A stretch of DNA of 43,767 bases. It comes from an uncultured Ruminococcus sp. Its GTDB lineage: Bacteria; Bacillota; Clostridia; Oscillospirales; CAG-272. Below are positions 28,057 to 37,056 of this stretch, one piece after another (position 1 is the stretch's first letter; each line of letters begins with the position of its first letter). The translations under genes were made by a program, and so were the position numbers. The notes beneath the pieces are model-generated. The model was not told the origin of the DNA. It did not search any database and saw nothing but the letters and a program-made list of their open reading frames with translations. The stretch is from positions 1-43,767 of the forward strand of contig CADBKZ010000013.1 in assembly GCA_902795355.1 (NCBI GenBank). Direction: 5' to 3'.

Positions 28057-29670
28057 ATGGATTTTTCCGCATTCAGCCTGATTTACCCCGATGAAGCCTC
28101 CCGCCGCCGGCACGAGGACGGGACCGACCTTCCCGATATTGATCTGTTTACCTTGGAAGAGCTCGGCTTAACCGAGGCTTTTTCGCTGACGGGCGGCAAT
28201 CTTTCCTCGTTCTTTACCACCGATCCCGCCGTTATGCGCTACCGCCTTGCCACGTTCGACGACATGATGCGCTGCCCCGAGCTGACCTCGATGCTCGACC
28301 GGCTGGTTCCGATCCTGAACGACATTATGGAGCTTCGCCGCCTTGAAGCCGACAGCGGAGACCCGAACGACTACCTTTCGAGCATGACCGAAATCGAACT
28401 TTACGTTTCGAGCGTGGAAGTTCTGCACGCAACGCTGAAATCGGTGGAAAGCGAGCTGAAAAGCCCCGCTTTTTCCGCGCTCGCCAAGTTGATTTCCGAA
28501 TTGGCGGAAAGCGACTATTACCGCGAACTGAACGAAAAGCTGAACGAGCTGACCCGCCGCGTGCGCGAGATCCGCTCCGTTACCATCGGCGTTAACCTTG
28601 ACGCGCAGCTGCGCCCGACTTCGGCAGGCGTGCTTTCCATCAATCCCGAGCCGTTCAAGTCCGGCGATGTGCTGGATAAAATTCTGCGTCTGAATTTCAA
28701 AAACGACGAATACACCTGCATTGCCGACCTTGTTCCCTTCGGAAAGAAGCAATCCGAAAATCAGAAAACCGCCCTTGCAAACGCGTTCAACAGCGCGATC
28801 AACGACGTTTATAAGTCTTCCCTCCGCTCGTGGAAAAAGATCGTTCAGGCATACGTGCTGGAAAACACCGAATTTCTCCTGCATTTAATGCCGGAGTTCG
28901 AGTTTCTCGTTCGCGGAACGCAAATGCTGCTCGCGCTGCGGGAAAAGGGATGCCCGTTGGCCGTTCCCGATATTCGCCCGATGGACGAGCGCGCGTTCTC
29001 CGCAAAAGGGCTGTATAACCCCTGCGTGGCTCTGAAAATTGAGGAAGAGATCGTTCCGAACGATCTTTGCTTCGACGAAAACGCGGGAATTTACGTACTG
29101 ACCGGCCCGAACCGCGGCGGCAAGTCGGTTATCACCTGCGCGCTGGGGTTGGCGCAGGTGATGCTCCAACTCGGCATGTATCTCCCCGCCGAGGAAATTT
29201 CGGTTTCCCCCGTGGACGGGATCTACACCCACTTCCCCACCGGCGCCGAGGACACCATTGACAAGGGTCGTTTGGGCGAGGAATGCGCCCGCCTCGGCGA
29301 AATTTTCGATTGCGCGACCCCGAACAGCTTGGTGCTGTTGGACGAATCGCTCTCTTCCACCGGAAGCTACGAGGCTTCCTACATTGCCGCCGAGGTGCTC
29401 GGCGGGCTTGCGCACATCGGCTGTCGCTGTCTCTTCTCCACCCACCTGCACGAGCTGGCGGCCGAGATCGGGGAGTTGAACCGCCGCTCCCTCGCCTCGG
29501 GCGGCGTTGCCATCGATACGCTGGTGGCCGGTATGGAAGGCGAGGGAAAACGCTCGTTCCGCATTCTGCGCGCGAAGCCGGACGGCAAGAGCTACGCCCG
29601 CGACATTGCGCAGAGCTACGGGCTGACCTATGAAGAAATTATCAAGCGGATCTCCGACATTCGGAAATAA
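28057..29670 (+). CDS. Short MutS-family ATPase
   Basis: 537 residues. The C-terminal half is a MutS ABC-type ATPase: Walker A TGPNRGGKS (349-357), Walker B LVLLDES (425-431) and the STH switch (461-463). The N-terminal 330 residues are mostly helical and match the MutS lever/clamp region (LDRLVPILNDIMELRRLEAD, LNELTRRVREIRSVTIGVNL). The mismatch-binding and connector domains of true MutS (over 800 residues) and the Smr nuclease domain of MutS2 are both absent, so it is unlikely to do classical mismatch repair alone. It may act on DNA structure or recombination. Good AAAGGA site. It stands alone in its transcription unit or with the yitT-like gene 104 bp downstream. Confidence 0.85.
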   Translation: MDFSAFSLIYPDEASRRRHEDGTDLPDIDLFTLEELGLTEAFSLTGGNLSSFFTTDPAVMRYRLATFDDMMRCPELTSMLDRLVPILNDIMELRRLEADSGDPNDYLSSMTEIELYVSSVEVLHATLKSVESELKSPAFSALAKLISELAESDYYRELNEKLNELTRRVREIRSVTIGVNLDAQLRPTSAGVLSINPEPFKSGDVLDKILRLNFKNDEYTCIADLVPFGKKQSENQKTALANAFNSAINDVYKSSLRSWKKIVQAYVLENTEFLLHLMPEFEFLVRGTQMLLALREKGCPLAVPDIRPMDERAFSAKGLYNPCVALKIEEEIVPNDLCFDENAGIYVLTGPNRGGKSVITCALGLAQVMLQLGMYLPAEEISVSPVDGIYTHFPTGAEDTIDKGRLGEECARLGEIFDCATPNSLVLLDESLSSTGSYEASYIAAEVLGGLAHIGCRCLFSTHLHELAAEIGELNRRSLASGGVAIDTLVAGMEGEGKRSFRILRAKPDGKSYARDIAQSYGLTYEEIIKRISDIRK

Positions 29671-29774
29671 CGGCCGCTCGCCCGATTGGGTTCTTTTCCG
29701 CGGGGCGGTTTGCCGCCATGAATCGAACGTCCGGTTTCGGGGCATAACACGGAAAAGGAAAGTGAGGTTGCAAT

Positions 29775-30695
29775 TTGAAATCATACGATAACAAATGGAA
29801 GCGCGCGGCGGTTACGAGCCTTTGCATTCTGGTTGGAAACGCCCTGCTCGCCTTTTTGGTTGCCGCGTTCATCATTCCGCATGATATTCTGATGGGCGGC
29901 ACCACGGGCATCGGCATTGTGCTGAACAAGCTGATCCCGCAGCTCGACACCGCGCTTGTGGTATTGGTCCTCAACATCCTGCTGTTGCTGCTCGGCCTTG
30001 CGGTACTCGGCAAAAAATTCTTTCTGACAACTGTTGCAAGCTCCATTCTCTACCCCCTTATGCTTGCTGCAATGCAGCGGATCCCGAACATTGACTCCCT
30101 GACCGACGACCCCACGCTTGCCGCCATTTTCGCGGGGCTTTTAATGGGCGTTTCCCTCGGGCTTGTAATTCGCGTCGGCTCTTCCACGGGCGGCACGGAC
30201 ATCATCAATCTGGTGTTCCACCATTGGTTCCACATTTCCATCTCGGTTCTTGTGTATGTTTCGGACATTGTGATCCTCGGCGTTCAGGCCTTCTTTTCAA
30301 GCCCCGATAAGATTCTGCTCGGAATTCTGGTCCTGATTCTGGAAACCATCCTGCTCGAACAAGTCACAATCCTCGGCAAATCGCAGGTGCAGATTTTTGT
30401 GGTGTCCGACCGCTATGCCGAAATTCGCGAGCAGTTGCTGACGAACCTTGAAGCGGGCGTTACCATGACCATGATTGAAACGGGGCGGCTCGAAAAGGAA
30501 CAGCAGGGCGTTCTCTGCGTAATTCCGCCGCGAAAGCTTTACAACGCCACCGAGCTGATCCGCTCCATTGACCCGAACGCGTTCATGACCGTTACCAAAA
30601 TCAAGGAAGTCCGCGGGCGCGGATTTACGCAGGAGCGCGCCTACGTGCAGGCGATGGAAGCAAAGCACGCCGGATCGACCGAACAAAAATCGTAA
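29775..30695 (+). CDS. YitT family membrane protein (DUF161 + DUF2179)
   Basis: 306 residues. Five or six membrane helices (about 10-195) contain the GGTTGIGIVLNKLIPQLDT and GSSTGGTDIINLVFHHW segments typical of YitT/DUF161. The soluble C-terminal DUF2179 (about 205-295) follows (VFVVSDRYAEIREQLLTNLE region, then IPPRKLYNATELIRSIDPNA). Function unknown; proposed to be a transporter or membrane sensor. The start is a TTG at 29775 with a GAGG site 7 nt upstream, and there is no closer ATG that fits. Plasma membrane protein. It ends before a strong terminator. Confidence 0.88.
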   Translation: MKSYDNKWKRAAVTSLCILVGNALLAFLVAAFIIPHDILMGGTTGIGIVLNKLIPQLDTALVVLVLNILLLLLGLAVLGKKFFLTTVASSILYPLMLAAMQRIPNIDSLTDDPTLAAIFAGLLMGVSLGLVIRVGSSTGGTDIINLVFHHWFHISISVLVYVSDIVILGVQAFFSSPDKILLGILVLILETILLEQVTILGKSQVQIFVVSDRYAEIREQLLTNLEAGVTMTMIETGRLEKEQQGVLCVIPPRKLYNATELIRSIDPNAFMTVTKIKEVRGRGFTQERAYVQAMEAKHAGSTEQKS

Positions 30696-30750
30696 AACAT
30701 CGGGGCGCCGCGAATTGCGCGGAATTGCCTTAAAAAAACAGTGAACCCCG

Positions 30751-30796
30751 AAAAACGGACGCGCTATTCTCCCCCGAGAATGCGCGTCCGTTTTTT
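30751..30796 (+). terminator. Intrinsic terminator after the yitT-like gene
   Basis: ACGGACGCGC pairs with GCGCGTCCGT, then an inner ATTCTC/GAGAAT stem separated by a one-base bulge around CCCC, followed by six T bases. Confidence 0.85.
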
Positions 30797-30875
30797 GAAA
30801 TGCTGAAATTCGTTGAATAAGAACAGTTTTTATTCTAAAATATTGGAATTTGTCGATTCTGTTTTCGGAAAAGGC

Positions 30876-30904
30876 TTGCAATTGCCGCGAAAATATGATA
30901 TAAT
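30876..30904 (+). promoter_or_regulatory. Promoter of the DUF3737 operon
   Basis: TTGCAA (30876-30881), a 17-bp spacer and a perfect TATAAT (30899-30904). It drives DUF3737-PatB-DUF5131. Confidence 0.85.
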
Positions 30905-30941
30905 AGATTTAACTCAATTAAATGTTATCGGAGTATCCCGC

Positions 30942-31820
30942 ATGAAAGAAATCAAACAAGCCCGTTTTACGGGCGAACGCGCGCTCTTCGGCAGCCGCGA
31001 CCTGCGCATTGCAGACACGGTGTTCGAGGACGGCGAATCCCCTCTGAAAGAAAGCGAAAACATTGCGCTTTGCGGCTCCATGTTCCGTTGGAAATATCCG
31101 CTCTGGTACTGCAAGAGCATTGCGGCGGAAGATTGCGTTTGGTTCGATATGGCGCGAGCCGGCGTTTGGTATTCCAACCATGTTGCCGTTCGCCGCTCGG
31201 TGGTACAGGCGCCCAAAAATTTCCGCCGCTGCCGCGATCTGGTCCTCGAGGACGTGTTCTTCCCGCACGCGGAAGAGACCCTTTGGCATTGCGACGGGGT
31301 CCGACTGAAAAACGTGAACGCCAAGGGCCACTATTTTGCCATGAACTGCTCGGATATGGACGTTGACGGCCTGATCCTTGACGGAAATTATTCCTTCGAC
31401 GGCGTGAAAAACGCGGTTGTCCGCAATTCCCGCCTGATTACGAAAGACGCGTTCTGGAACAGCGAAAACGTTACGGTTTACGATTCGTTGATCTCGGGCG
31501 AATACCTCGGTTGGAACTCGAAAAAACTGACGCTCGTCAACTGCACCGTGGAAAGCCTGCAAGGCATGTGCTACATCGAAAACCTGAAAATGGTCAACTG
31601 CAAGCTCGTCAACACCACGCTCGCGTTTGAATATTCGTCGGTGGACGCCGAAATCACCTCGCGCGTGGAAAGCGTGTTCAATCCCGCGTCCGGAACCATT
31701 CGCGCCGAAACCATCGGCGAGTTGATCATCGAACCCGATCAGGTCGATCCGGCAAAAACCAGAATCGTCTGTCGGGATGTCAAAACCCGTTCGGACAAGC
31801 CCGAATGGTTGCGGAGTTGA
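30942..31820 (+). CDS. DUF3737 family protein
   Basis: 292 residues made of repeated short strands (KNVNAKGHYFAMNCSDMDV, LILDGNYSFDGVKNAVVRNS, LTLVNCTVESLQGMCYIEN), a pattern of a right-handed beta-helix, as in DUF3737 proteins. No signal peptide, so cytoplasmic. No catalytic residues are recognised, and the role is unknown. DUF3737 genes commonly precede a PatB-type aminotransferase, as here: the next gene starts 1 bp after the stop, so they are translated together and probably act together in sulfur amino-acid metabolism or its control. The start at 30942 has a GGAG site 8 nt upstream. GC content matches the neighbours. Confidence 0.88.
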   Translation: MKEIKQARFTGERALFGSRDLRIADTVFEDGESPLKESENIALCGSMFRWKYPLWYCKSIAAEDCVWFDMARAGVWYSNHVAVRRSVVQAPKNFRRCRDLVLEDVFFPHAEETLWHCDGVRLKNVNAKGHYFAMNCSDMDVDGLILDGNYSFDGVKNAVVRNSRLITKDAFWNSENVTVYDSLISGEYLGWNSKKLTLVNCTVESLQGMCYIENLKMVNCKLVNTTLAFEYSSVDAEITSRVESVFNPASGTIRAETIGELIIEPDQVDPAKTRIVCRDVKTRSDKPEWLRS

Positions 31821-31821
31821 T

Positions 31822-33000
31822 ATGAAACCTTACGATTTCGACACGCCGGTGAACCGCTTCGGAACCGATTCCTACAAATGGGCGGTTGCCGAAGGAGAGT
31901 TGCCGATGTGGGTAGCGGATATGGATTTCAAAGCCGCGCCCGAAATTCTGGAAGCCCTGCAAGCGCGCCTCGACCACGGCGTATTCGGCTATGCCGAAAT
32001 TCCCGACGCATGGTATCAGGCCTATATCGGTTGGTGGGAGACCCGCCACGGATTCCGCATGCAGAAGGAAGGGCTGTTTTTTTGCACGGGTGTGGTACCC
32101 GCCATTTCTTCCATGGTCCGCAAATTGACCACGCCGAACGAAAACGTGCTGATCCAATCTCCCGTTTACAACATTTTTTACAACAGCATTCTCAACAACG
32201 GCTGCCGCGTGCTGGAAAGCCCGTTGGTCTACGAAAACGGCGTTTATTCGGTGGATTTCGCCGATCTGGAAGCCAAGCTCGCCGACCCGCAAACCACGCT
32301 GATGATCCTTTGCAACCCGCATAACCCCATCGGTAAAATCTGGGATCGGGAAACGCTGGCAAAAATCGGCGAATTGGCCGCGCGGTATCATGTTACCGTG
32401 ATCTCGGACGAGATCCACTGCGACCTGACCGAGCCGGATTGCGACTATATTCCGTTTGCGTCGGTTTCCGAGGATTGCCGCCGCGTCAGCGCAACCTGCG
32501 TTGCGCCAACAAAAGCCTTTAATCTCGCAGGGTTGCAGACCGCCGCGGTGTACGTTCCGGACCCCGTTTTGCGCCATAAGGTGTGGCGCGGGCTGAACAC
32601 GGATGAGGTTGCCGAGCCGAACGCGTTTGCAACCGCCGCCGCTGTGGCGGCCTTTACAAAAGGAGCGGGCTGGCTGGACGCGCTCCGCGTTTATCTTTCG
32701 GGAAATCGCCGCCGCGTGGCCGAGTTTCTCGCCCACGAAGTTCCTTTTGTCCGGCTGGCGGCGGGCAAGGCGACCTATCTGCTTTGGATCAACCTTGGCG
32801 AGCTTATGGGCGGAAGCCGCGAAATTGCCGCCTTTCTGCGCAAGGAAACGGGGCTGTATCTCTCGGCGGGCGCGTCCTACGGCGCGGCCGGAGACCGCTT
32901 TTTGCGCATGAACATCGCATGCCCGCGCGCCACGCTCGAGGATGGACTTGCGCGCCTGAAAGCGGGTCTTATCGCCTATCGGGAACAATCCGCCCGATAA
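31822..33000 (+). CDS. PatB/MalY-type PLP-dependent aminotransferase or C-S lyase
   Basis: 392 residues, fold-type I PLP enzyme. The opening VNRFGTDSYKWAVAEGELPM and the WVADMDFKAAPEILEALQAR segment are typical of the PatB/MalY group. ILCNPHNPIGKIW contains the asparagine that contacts PLP, SDEIHCDL the aspartate, and CVAPTKAFNLAGLQ the Schiff-base lysine (Lys231). Members are cystathionine beta-lyases, cysteine desulfhydrases or aminotransferases; the product probably cleaves C-S bonds, releasing pyruvate, ammonia and a thiol. Cytoplasmic. Coupled to DUF3737 (1 bp gap). The start at 31822 has a GGAG site. Exact substrate unproven. Confidence 0.9.
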   Translation: MKPYDFDTPVNRFGTDSYKWAVAEGELPMWVADMDFKAAPEILEALQARLDHGVFGYAEIPDAWYQAYIGWWETRHGFRMQKEGLFFCTGVVPAISSMVRKLTTPNENVLIQSPVYNIFYNSILNNGCRVLESPLVYENGVYSVDFADLEAKLADPQTTLMILCNPHNPIGKIWDRETLAKIGELAARYHVTVISDEIHCDLTEPDCDYIPFASVSEDCRRVSATCVAPTKAFNLAGLQTAAVYVPDPVLRHKVWRGLNTDEVAEPNAFATAAAVAAFTKGAGWLDALRVYLSGNRRRVAEFLAHEVPFVRLAAGKATYLLWINLGELMGGSREIAAFLRKETGLYLSAGASYGAAGDRFLRMNIACPRATLEDGLARLKAGLIAYREQSAR

Positions 33001-33024
33001 AAGCCCCCGATACAGAGGTTCGAC

Positions 33025-33909
33025 ATGCACGATATTTGGAACCCGTGGCACGGCTGCAAAAAATGCAGCGAGGGATGCCTGAACTGCTATATGTATTTTC
33101 TGGACAGCCTTCGGGAAAAGGACGGTTCGGAAATTTACCGTTCGCAAAGCGGCTTTCGCTATCCGCTCTCCAAAAACAGGGACGGGCGGTATAAGGTCAA
33201 AAGCGGCGAAATGCTCCGCGTTTGCATGACGTCCGACTTCTTTCTGCCCGAAGCGGACGCTTGGCGCGCCGAGGCATGGGACATCATTCGGGACCGTTCC
33301 GACGTCAAGTTCTTCCTGCTGACCAAACGCCCCGAACGGGTGGCCGATTGCCTGCCCGCGGATTGGAACGGCGGTTGGGAGAACGTTTTCTTCAACGTGA
33401 CCGCCGAGAATCAGCGGCGCGCCGATGAGCGGATCCCCATTCTGCTCTCCCTGCCGTTCCGGCACAAAGGGATCATGTGCGCGCCGTTCATCGGGCCTGT
33501 CAGTATCAAAAAATACCTGCCCGCGGGGCAGATCGAGCAGGTCCTGTGCGACGGCGAAAACTACGGCGGCGCGCGTCCCTGCCGCTATGAATGGGTCAAA
33601 TCCCTGCGCGATGAATGCGCGGAATACGACGTTACGTTCGTGTTCTGCGGAACGGGCAGACGGTTTATCAAGGACGGAAAGGAATACCGGATTGAGGGGA
33701 ACAGCCTGCAAAGCCGGCAGGCGCGCCTTTCGGGGTTAAGCTACCGCGGCAAACCGATCTCTTTCGACCTGCGCGACCGCCTCGGGCTTCCGATTGCGGA
33801 TGAATCGCTCTATCGCCCGCATTTCGGGGAGCGTTGCCAAACCTGCGGTATGCAGCCGATTTGCAACGGCTGCACCGATTGCGGGAAATGCAAACCGCCG
33901 CGGGATTGA
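33025..33909 (+). CDS. DUF5131 family protein (phage Gp37/Gp68-like)
   Basis: 294 residues. It begins IWNPWHGCKKCSEGCLNCYM, with cysteines at 11, 14, 18 and 21 in the family pattern WxPxxGCxKxSxGCxxCY, which suggests a metal or iron-sulfur site. The core includes FFLLTKRPERV and ENVFFNVTAENQRRADERIP, which match DUF5131. The C-terminus has a second Cys-rich block (CQTCGMQPICNGCTDCGKC) that could hold another cluster. The family is seen in phages and bacteria and looks like radical-SAM barrel relatives, but no activity is established. It lies 24 bp after PatB with an AGAGG site and is the last gene of the operon, which is an unusual partner for it. Confidence 0.85.
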   Translation: MHDIWNPWHGCKKCSEGCLNCYMYFLDSLREKDGSEIYRSQSGFRYPLSKNRDGRYKVKSGEMLRVCMTSDFFLPEADAWRAEAWDIIRDRSDVKFFLLTKRPERVADCLPADWNGGWENVFFNVTAENQRRADERIPILLSLPFRHKGIMCAPFIGPVSIKKYLPAGQIEQVLCDGENYGGARPCRYEWVKSLRDECAEYDVTFVFCGTGRRFIKDGKEYRIEGNSLQSRQARLSGLSYRGKPISFDLRDRLGLPIADESLYRPHFGERCQTCGMQPICNGCTDCGKCKPPRD

Positions 33910-33927
33910 TTCCCGCACAAACAAAAA

Positions 33928-33955
33928 CCACGCCCCGGGCGTGGCTTTTGTTTTT
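33928..33955. terminator. Bidirectional intrinsic terminator
   Basis: CCACGCC and GGCGTGG arms with a short loop sit between AAAAA on the left and CTTTTGTTTTT on the right. It ends both the DUF5131 operon and the minus-strand DUF7662 gene. Confidence 0.8.
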
Positions 33956-33962
33956 CGGCGGT

Positions 33963-34352
33963 TCATCTGCGGAAAACGACTTTTTTCCCGTCGTTCTCCC
34001 CCGCAACCTTTGCTTTATAGCCCAAAGCGAGCCATGCGGTGGCGTAGGAATGGGAAAGCGTGTTTGCCCAATAGGATTTCGGGAACGTATGCGCGCTCTG
34101 CGGCAAAGCAAACCCGAGGATCCGTTCCAACTCTTCATAGGAGAGTTCCGTTCTCCGCTCCCACTTTTCGTACAGATAGTCGGCAAGCGGTCTGTACTTC
34201 TGGCTGACCTGATCGGCGGGAAACGGCGGACGATCCGCGAACGGATTTTGCGGATTCTGCAACTGCCGGATCCGTTCTTCCAACGCATCCACCCGATGTT
34301 CCAGCGCGACGATCCTGCCCAGCAACTCCACAATTACGGCATTCACATCCAT
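33963..34352 (-). CDS. DUF7662-like protein with N-terminal coiled coil
   Basis: 129 residues. The first 40 form a coiled coil (VIVELLGRIVALEHRVDALE). The rest fits a small domain seen in many hypothetical proteins: YRPLADYLYEKWERRTELSY, then EELERILGFALPQSAHTFP and a SYWANTLSHSYATAWLALGY core, ending VVFRR. I match it to DUF7662. Function unknown; the coiled coil suggests an oligomer. The ATG at 34352 has an AGGAG site. It converges with the DUF5131 gene. GC content is similar to the surroundings. A short promoter region lies at 34440-34530, but I could not define a clear pair of boxes in it. Confidence 0.7.
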   Translation of the reverse strand: MDVNAVIVELLGRIVALEHRVDALEERIRQLQNPQNPFADRPPFPADQVSQKYRPLADYLYEKWERRTELSYEELERILGFALPQSAHTFPKSYWANTLSHSYATAWLALGYKAKVAGENDGKKVVFRR

Positions 34353-34534
34353 GTTTTCATTCTCCTTTCTATTTTCAAAAAATGCGTTCACGGTTGCCGC
34401 GCTCCGCCGCCGCATAGCCGGCCGATGCCTGCGAACATGGCAAGAAACGTTCTTTTCCGATTCTGCAACCTGACTATATCATAGTTTTGTCAAGTATTTT
34501 TATAAAATTTATTAAAATTTATTTTCTACTACCT

Positions 34535-34570
34535 AAAAACTCCCGAGGCCGGACAGCCTCGGGAGTTTTT
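34535..34570 (-). terminator. Intrinsic terminator after the phosphodiesterase gene
   Basis: AAAAACTCCCGAGGC (34535-34549) pairs with GCCTCGGGAGTTTTT (34556-34570) around CGGACA. On the minus strand it directly follows the phosphodiesterase stop codon, whose last base lies inside the stem, and ends in five T bases. Confidence 0.85.
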
Positions 34571-35472
34571 CATTCGGAGCGGGAGTCGTTTTGCCTCGGC
34601 GGCTCCGGTTTCCCATTGTGCGCCGAAACGCCGGATCGGCCGGAAGACACACGGAACCGCGGTTTTGGTCGGTAATGTTCGAAGATTACCGCATCGAACC
34701 GGTTTTCGCTTGAGGGATCATGGCTTGTCCAAGCAACTCTGACCGCTCCCAAGGCTTCCGCAAATCGCACCGAAAGTGGCTTTTTACCGATGCGGTACGC
34801 GATGAAATGCGGTCGCGCAATTGCGTTCATCAGCAAATGGCCGAGCAGAAATCCCGTGGTTTTGGAAAAGCCCTCTTGCAGGTAGAATTGCGGCGGTTGG
34901 GCGAGCTGCCCGCGGAATACGGACGGCGCATGAAAGCGGAACCAAGCCACAATAAAAGGGTTGAAGCTCTCTATGCAGGTCTCCCCGCGGTAGGAGCGGA
35001 GCGCGTTGAGCGTTTTTCGGCAAAGCTCCTTGTTCCGCTTCCCGTTTTTCAGCTCCACGATGATGGGCGCGCGGCCGTTCACCAGCCGCAAAACCTCGGA
35101 AAACAGCGGAATTTGCTCGTCGGTTCCGCAAAGGCGCAGGCGGCGCAATTCTTCAAGATCCAATTCATCCACGCGCGCGTGAACGCCGCAAACGCGGTCG
35201 AGCGTGTCGTCGTGAAAAACGACGACTTCCCCGTCGCGGGAGAGTTGAACGTCCAATTCCATGCCATAACCCGCGTCCGCCGCTCGCGCAAACGCTGTCA
35301 GCGAATTTTCGGGGACGCTCCCGTCGCGCCCGTACAACCCGCGATGGGCGAAGTTACGGCCGACGAAAGGGGCGCGCTTCCGCTTCCCCGCCGCGCGCGG
35401 CGCGAGCAGGAAAAACGGCAGAAGCAGGAGAAACGCCGCAAGAGCGATGAAAACAATCAGAATCGGGGGCAT
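34570..35472 (-). CDS. Membrane-anchored glycerophosphodiester phosphodiesterase
   Basis: 300 residues. An N-terminal membrane helix (3-25) is followed by the GDPD catalytic barrel with the HR-ExD-HD motif: AHRG (His43, Arg44), MELDV (Glu72, Asp74) and FHDDTLDR (His87). These bind the metal and cleave glycerophosphodiesters into glycerol 3-phosphate and an alcohol. The active site is probably on the outer face of the membrane. I chose the ATG at 35472 because a GAGG site lies 6 nt before it; a TTG at 35484 overlaps the MFS stop but has a poor site. It lies 8 bp after the MFS gene, so the pair form an operon. Confidence 0.88.
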   Translation of the reverse strand: MPPILIVFIALAAFLLLLPFFLLAPRAAGKRKRAPFVGRNFAHRGLYGRDGSVPENSLTAFARAADAGYGMELDVQLSRDGEVVVFHDDTLDRVCGVHARVDELDLEELRRLRLCGTDEQIPLFSEVLRLVNGRAPIIVELKNGKRNKELCRKTLNALRSYRGETCIESFNPFIVAWFRFHAPSVFRGQLAQPPQFYLQEGFSKTTGFLLGHLLMNAIARPHFIAYRIGKKPLSVRFAEALGAVRVAWTSHDPSSENRFDAVIFEHYRPKPRFRVSSGRSGVSAHNGKPEPPRQNDSRSE

Positions 35473-35480
35473 GGTTCGCC

Positions 35481-36923
35481 TCAATCCCCGTCAATGGCTT
35501 CCAAGCCATGCGCGTTCCCGACCTTTTGGGCCTTGATGTTTTTCACCAGCGCGGTGAACACGGCGCAGCTCAACGCAAAGAGGATCGCCGCGTATACCGG
35601 AAGCGCGCGCCAAGCGAGCGTAACCTTGAACACCAAGCCGAGCAGAATGGGCGTTACCGTTTGCGCGGACATGCTTGCCGCGTAGTAGAAGCCGGTGAAT
35701 TTCCCGATTTTTTTGTTGGAGCAAAGCTCCACCACCATGGGGAACGAGCAGTTATGAACCAACGCCATGCCGAAGCCCTTGACCGCCCAAACGGCAAACA
35801 ACAGCGCGGGAAACGCGTGCTCGCCGTTCGCGCCCGTCACCTTTGCGGAAGGCGCGACAAAGCACATAACCGAAAGCGCCAGAACCGTAATTGCAAGGCC
35901 GCAGGAGATCGTCCATTTGCGGCCGATCCGATCGGCAATCTGCCCCGCCGTTGCAAAGCCGACCACGCTGGCCACGCCGCCGATGATGGTGAGCAGCATG
36001 GTTGCGCTGGAAGCGGAATTGAGATAGTAGATCACGTAATTTCCAATGTAGGTTCCAATGGCGTTATCGGCCATGAACCAGAGGAACTCCGCGCCGAGAA
36101 TGGCAAACAGCATGCGCCGGTTGGCGGGCGACATGGGCGCGTCGTCGCTTACGGGATTTTCAACGGCGGCAAGCCGCTCGCCCGCTTCCATTTCGTCCCG
36201 CATGCTCTCGGCAAGCTCGTTTTCCCGAATGGTCAGGAACAGCACAAGGGCGGAAATCACCATCAGTACCGAGGCAACCACAAACGGGATTTCGATGATC
36301 CACAGCTTCCGCGCGCTGTCCGCGGCGTTGATGTAGTCGGAGAGTTTCAGGAAAATGCCGAGGACGGTTGCAAACGCGCCGCCGAGATAGCCCATAATGT
36401 TAATCAGCCCGTTTGCTTTCGCGCGCAGGGGCTTGGGCGTGATGTCGGGCATCAGGGAAACGGCGGGGTTGCGGTAAAGCATCATGAACATCAGCACAAT
36501 CCCCATCATAATCACCATGCCGACGATCTGGTTCCGATGGAAGAACAGAGGGATGAACGGAAACGCGAGGGCGGATACCATGGTTCCGAGCAAAATATAC
36601 GGCATCCGCTTGCCGATGGGGGATTTGGTGCGGTCGGAAAGACTGCCGAAAATCGGCAGAAGGATCAGCGCGGCGAGGTTATCGCACGCCATAATGATGC
36701 CGACGATCCATTGAACGTTCAGGATTTTCTCGGGGTCGCCGGCTTTCAGCTCCGCCGAGGAGAGATGGTACATTCGCCGCGCGAAAATGTCGGTCAGAAA
36801 GGTCGGGCACCACGAATCGTAGACCTGCCAAAGGAGCAGAATGCCGAAGAAGGCAAAGCCGATCAGAAGCGTGCGTTTGTAGTTCAGTTTCAAACCAACC
36901 GAGTTTGTTTTTGTTTCACCCAT
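35481..36923 (-). CDS. MFS sugar:cation symporter-like transporter (GPH/SLC45-type)
   Basis: 480 residues, 12 membrane helices split by a hydrophilic loop at about 230-280. The features are PIFGSLSDRTKSPIGKRMPY after helix 2, RNPAVSLMPDITPKPLRAKA and GQIADRIGRKW in the second half, a pattern of the GPH/sucrose-proton type of MFS transporters. Substrate is not determined; a sugar or glycoside brought in with cations is the best guess. The start at 36923 has an AAGGAG site. It precedes a glycerophosphodiesterase by 8 bp, so a link to glycerophosphodiesters is possible though the transporter is not GlpT-like. Confidence 0.85.
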   Translation of the reverse strand: MGETKTNSVGLKLNYKRTLLIGFAFFGILLLWQVYDSWCPTFLTDIFARRMYHLSSAELKAGDPEKILNVQWIVGIIMACDNLAALILLPIFGSLSDRTKSPIGKRMPYILLGTMVSALAFPFIPLFFHRNQIVGMVIMMGIVLMFMMLYRNPAVSLMPDITPKPLRAKANGLINIMGYLGGAFATVLGIFLKLSDYINAADSARKLWIIEIPFVVASVLMVISALVLFLTIRENELAESMRDEMEAGERLAAVENPVSDDAPMSPANRRMLFAILGAEFLWFMADNAIGTYIGNYVIYYLNSASSATMLLTIIGGVASVVGFATAGQIADRIGRKWTISCGLAITVLALSVMCFVAPSAKVTGANGEHAFPALLFAVWAVKGFGMALVHNCSFPMVVELCSNKKIGKFTGFYYAASMSAQTVTPILLGLVFKVTLAWRALPVYAAILFALSCAVFTALVKNIKAQKVGNAHGLEAIDGD

Positions 36924-36991
36924 TGTTTGTCTCCTTACCAACGTATTTGAAAATCCCTTTTCCTGCCGACGCATTTTGCGCCGACAACCAT

Positions 36992-37020
36992 AGTATACCA
37001 TTTTGCGCCGCGTTTTGCAA
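36992..37020 (-). promoter_or_regulatory. Promoter of the MFS-phosphodiesterase operon
   Basis: On the minus strand TTGCAA (37015-37020), 17 bp, then TATACT (36992-36997) with a TGG extended -10. The leader is about 60 nt. Confidence 0.8.
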
Positions 37021-37056
37021 GGGGTTTTGCCAAATTTCGGGATTGAAAAGGAATAT

